Shown: in pieces, positions 63,313 through 64,000 of the stretch | Numbering within the stretch: position 1 is the first letter of the stretch | Layout of the letters: every line of letters begins with the position of its first letter | DNA from: Paenarthrobacter sp. DKR-5 | Lineage (GTDB): Bacteria > Actinomycetota > Actinomycetes > Actinomycetales > Micrococcaceae | DNA: 64,000 nt | Assembly (NCBI RefSeq): GCF_018531425.1 | Contig: NZ_JAHBOI010000005.1 | Location: forward strand, 248,001 to 312,000 | Direction: 5' to 3' | Notes under the pieces: generated by a model | What the model was told of the DNA's origin: nothing | The model's database searches: none | What the model saw: the letters and a program-made list of their open reading frames with translations, nothing else | Made by a program: the position numbers and the translations under genes

Positions 63313-63999
63313 GTGGGATTGGACACGAGCACGCTCGACGGATGGGCGTCCCCGGCAGCCTTGGATGCCGCCGCGGCCCGGATCCGCAAGGAGGGTGAGG
63401 CGGTTTCCTCGGCGGTAGCAGGGGCTGCCGATACCTGGACAAGGCTGAATGGAAACTACCGGGCACCGGAGCAAAATGAGGTGCTCTCGGTGTTCCGCAA
63501 CATCAACCCGCACGGGGACGCGGTCCGGACGGCGTCGCACCAGGCAGCCGCAGCGCTGGAAGACTTTGCGGCTGAGATCCAAACGCTGCAGCAGGAACGC
63601 CGGAACCTGCTCGCCGACGTCGCGGATTTCCTCGCGCGGCCCGCGCTCTCCGATCCACTGGGCGGCCTCGGTGATCCCCTCGGGGGCGGAAGCAACCCCC
63701 TGATCGGGGCTGAGAATGTGCTGCGGGCGCGGATCAGTGACCTGGCCGGAAGATACCGGCAAGCCGAGTCCGACTGCGCGGAAAGCATCGGCCGCATCGA
63801 CGGCGTCCCTAAGCCGGGCATGGGGCTCTGGGCGGGCCGCAACTTTGCCGCATTCGTGGGAGCCGCCGACGGGTATTCGGACCTCTACACCTTCAAGTCG
63901 GTGCGGATAGCCGCGTACCACGAGGTCCCCGTGCCGTGGCAGGAGTTTGCCTTCACCCCGCTCCAGCCCGGCTCGCTGACGGCGGCGGAAGCGACAGGG
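63313..63999 (+). CDS. WXG-like N-terminus of a large protein, cut by window end
   Basis: The frame opens at GTG 63313 and is still open at the end, giving 229 residues. The first 100 are helical (WASPAALDAAAARIRKEGEAVSSAVAG... LEDFAAEIQTLQQERRNLLADV), followed by a Gly/Pro-rich loop (LGGLGDPLGGGSN), then RISDLAGRYRQAESDCAESIGRIDG. The pattern is like the N-terminal helical regions of actinobacterial toxins exported by type VII systems. The C-terminal part, which would reveal a toxin domain, is outside the window. Two bases behind the 115-residue gene. Confidence 0.5.
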   Translation, partial: MGLDTSTLDGWASPAALDAAAARIRKEGEAVSSAVAGAADTWTRLNGNYRAPEQNEVLSVFRNINPHGDAVRTASHQAAAALEDFAAEIQTLQQERRNLLADVADFLARPALSDPLGGLGDPLGGGSNPLIGAENVLRARISDLAGRYRQAESDCAESIGRIDGVPKPGMGLWAGRNFAAFVGAADGYSDLYTFKSVRIAAYHEVPVPWQEFAFTPLQPGSLTAAEATG

Positions 64000-64000
64000 G

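Overview
The window comes from the chromosome of a high-GC actinobacterium, most like Arthrobacter or Pseudarthrobacter (Micrococcaceae). The evidence is the uniformly high GC with G/C-ending codons, many GTG starts, genes packed with 4-base overlaps, a RamB-type regulator beside aceA-aceB, an IdeR/DtxR iron box, actinobacterial families (DUF3311 plus MctP-type symporter, DUF4916 NUDIX, DUF4232 lipoprotein, lhr-nei pair) and no sign of phage or plasmid. Species cannot be fixed from this. No rRNA, tRNA, CRISPR array or insertion sequence was seen.

Layout. 1-2.2 kb: end of a sugar ABC importer and a GH5-like glycosidase. 2.3-5.1 kb: CynX-type transporter, FrnE-like thiol oxidoreductase and two related small membrane proteins. 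5.3-9.9 kb: glyoxylate shunt (aceA-aceB) with divergent ramB. 10-15.6 kb: a large secreted subtilase, an MHS-family transporter and an acidic hypothetical protein. 15.6-20.2 kb: tgt, a DUF3311/solute:sodium symporter pair and a FUSC protein. 20.2-26.1 kb: lipoprotein, AraC regulator, STAS-like protein with a YciI gene remnant behind it, and housekeeping hypotheticals. 26.1-29.4 kb: lgt and a bifunctional penicillin-binding protein. 29.4-33.2 kb: MarR/efflux pair, MalY-type lyase, YdeI protein. 33.2-37 kb: an iron(III) ABC importer behind an iron box. 37-41 kb: GH76 protein, SDR plus acyl-CoA dehydrogenase, DUF1684. 41.5-48.4 kb: ppc, two DedA paralogues, macrodomain protein, pseudouridine synthase, nei. 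48.4-56 kb: lhr helicase, membrane and lipoprotein genes, a CPA2-type antiporter. 56-62.6 kb: a tight five-gene catabolic operon with a divergent two-module Lrp regulator. 62.7-64 kb: small zinc-ribbon-like protein and the start of a WXG-like, possibly secreted two-gene locus cut by the window end.

How genes work together. aceA-aceB and ppc feed C4 acids during growth on acetate or other C2 units, and the symporters and acyl-CoA enzymes suggest organic and fatty acid use. The most distinctive locus is 56067-62551. Five genes overlap by exactly 4 bases each and encode a NodB/PuuE-fold amidohydrolase, an MHS permease, an SDR, a ketopantoate-reductase-like enzyme and an M20 amidohydrolase, which looks like an undescribed route for a cyclic amide, imide or ureide. 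A second novelty is a family of long perfect or near-perfect palindromes present three times between genes (9902, 41262, 44343).
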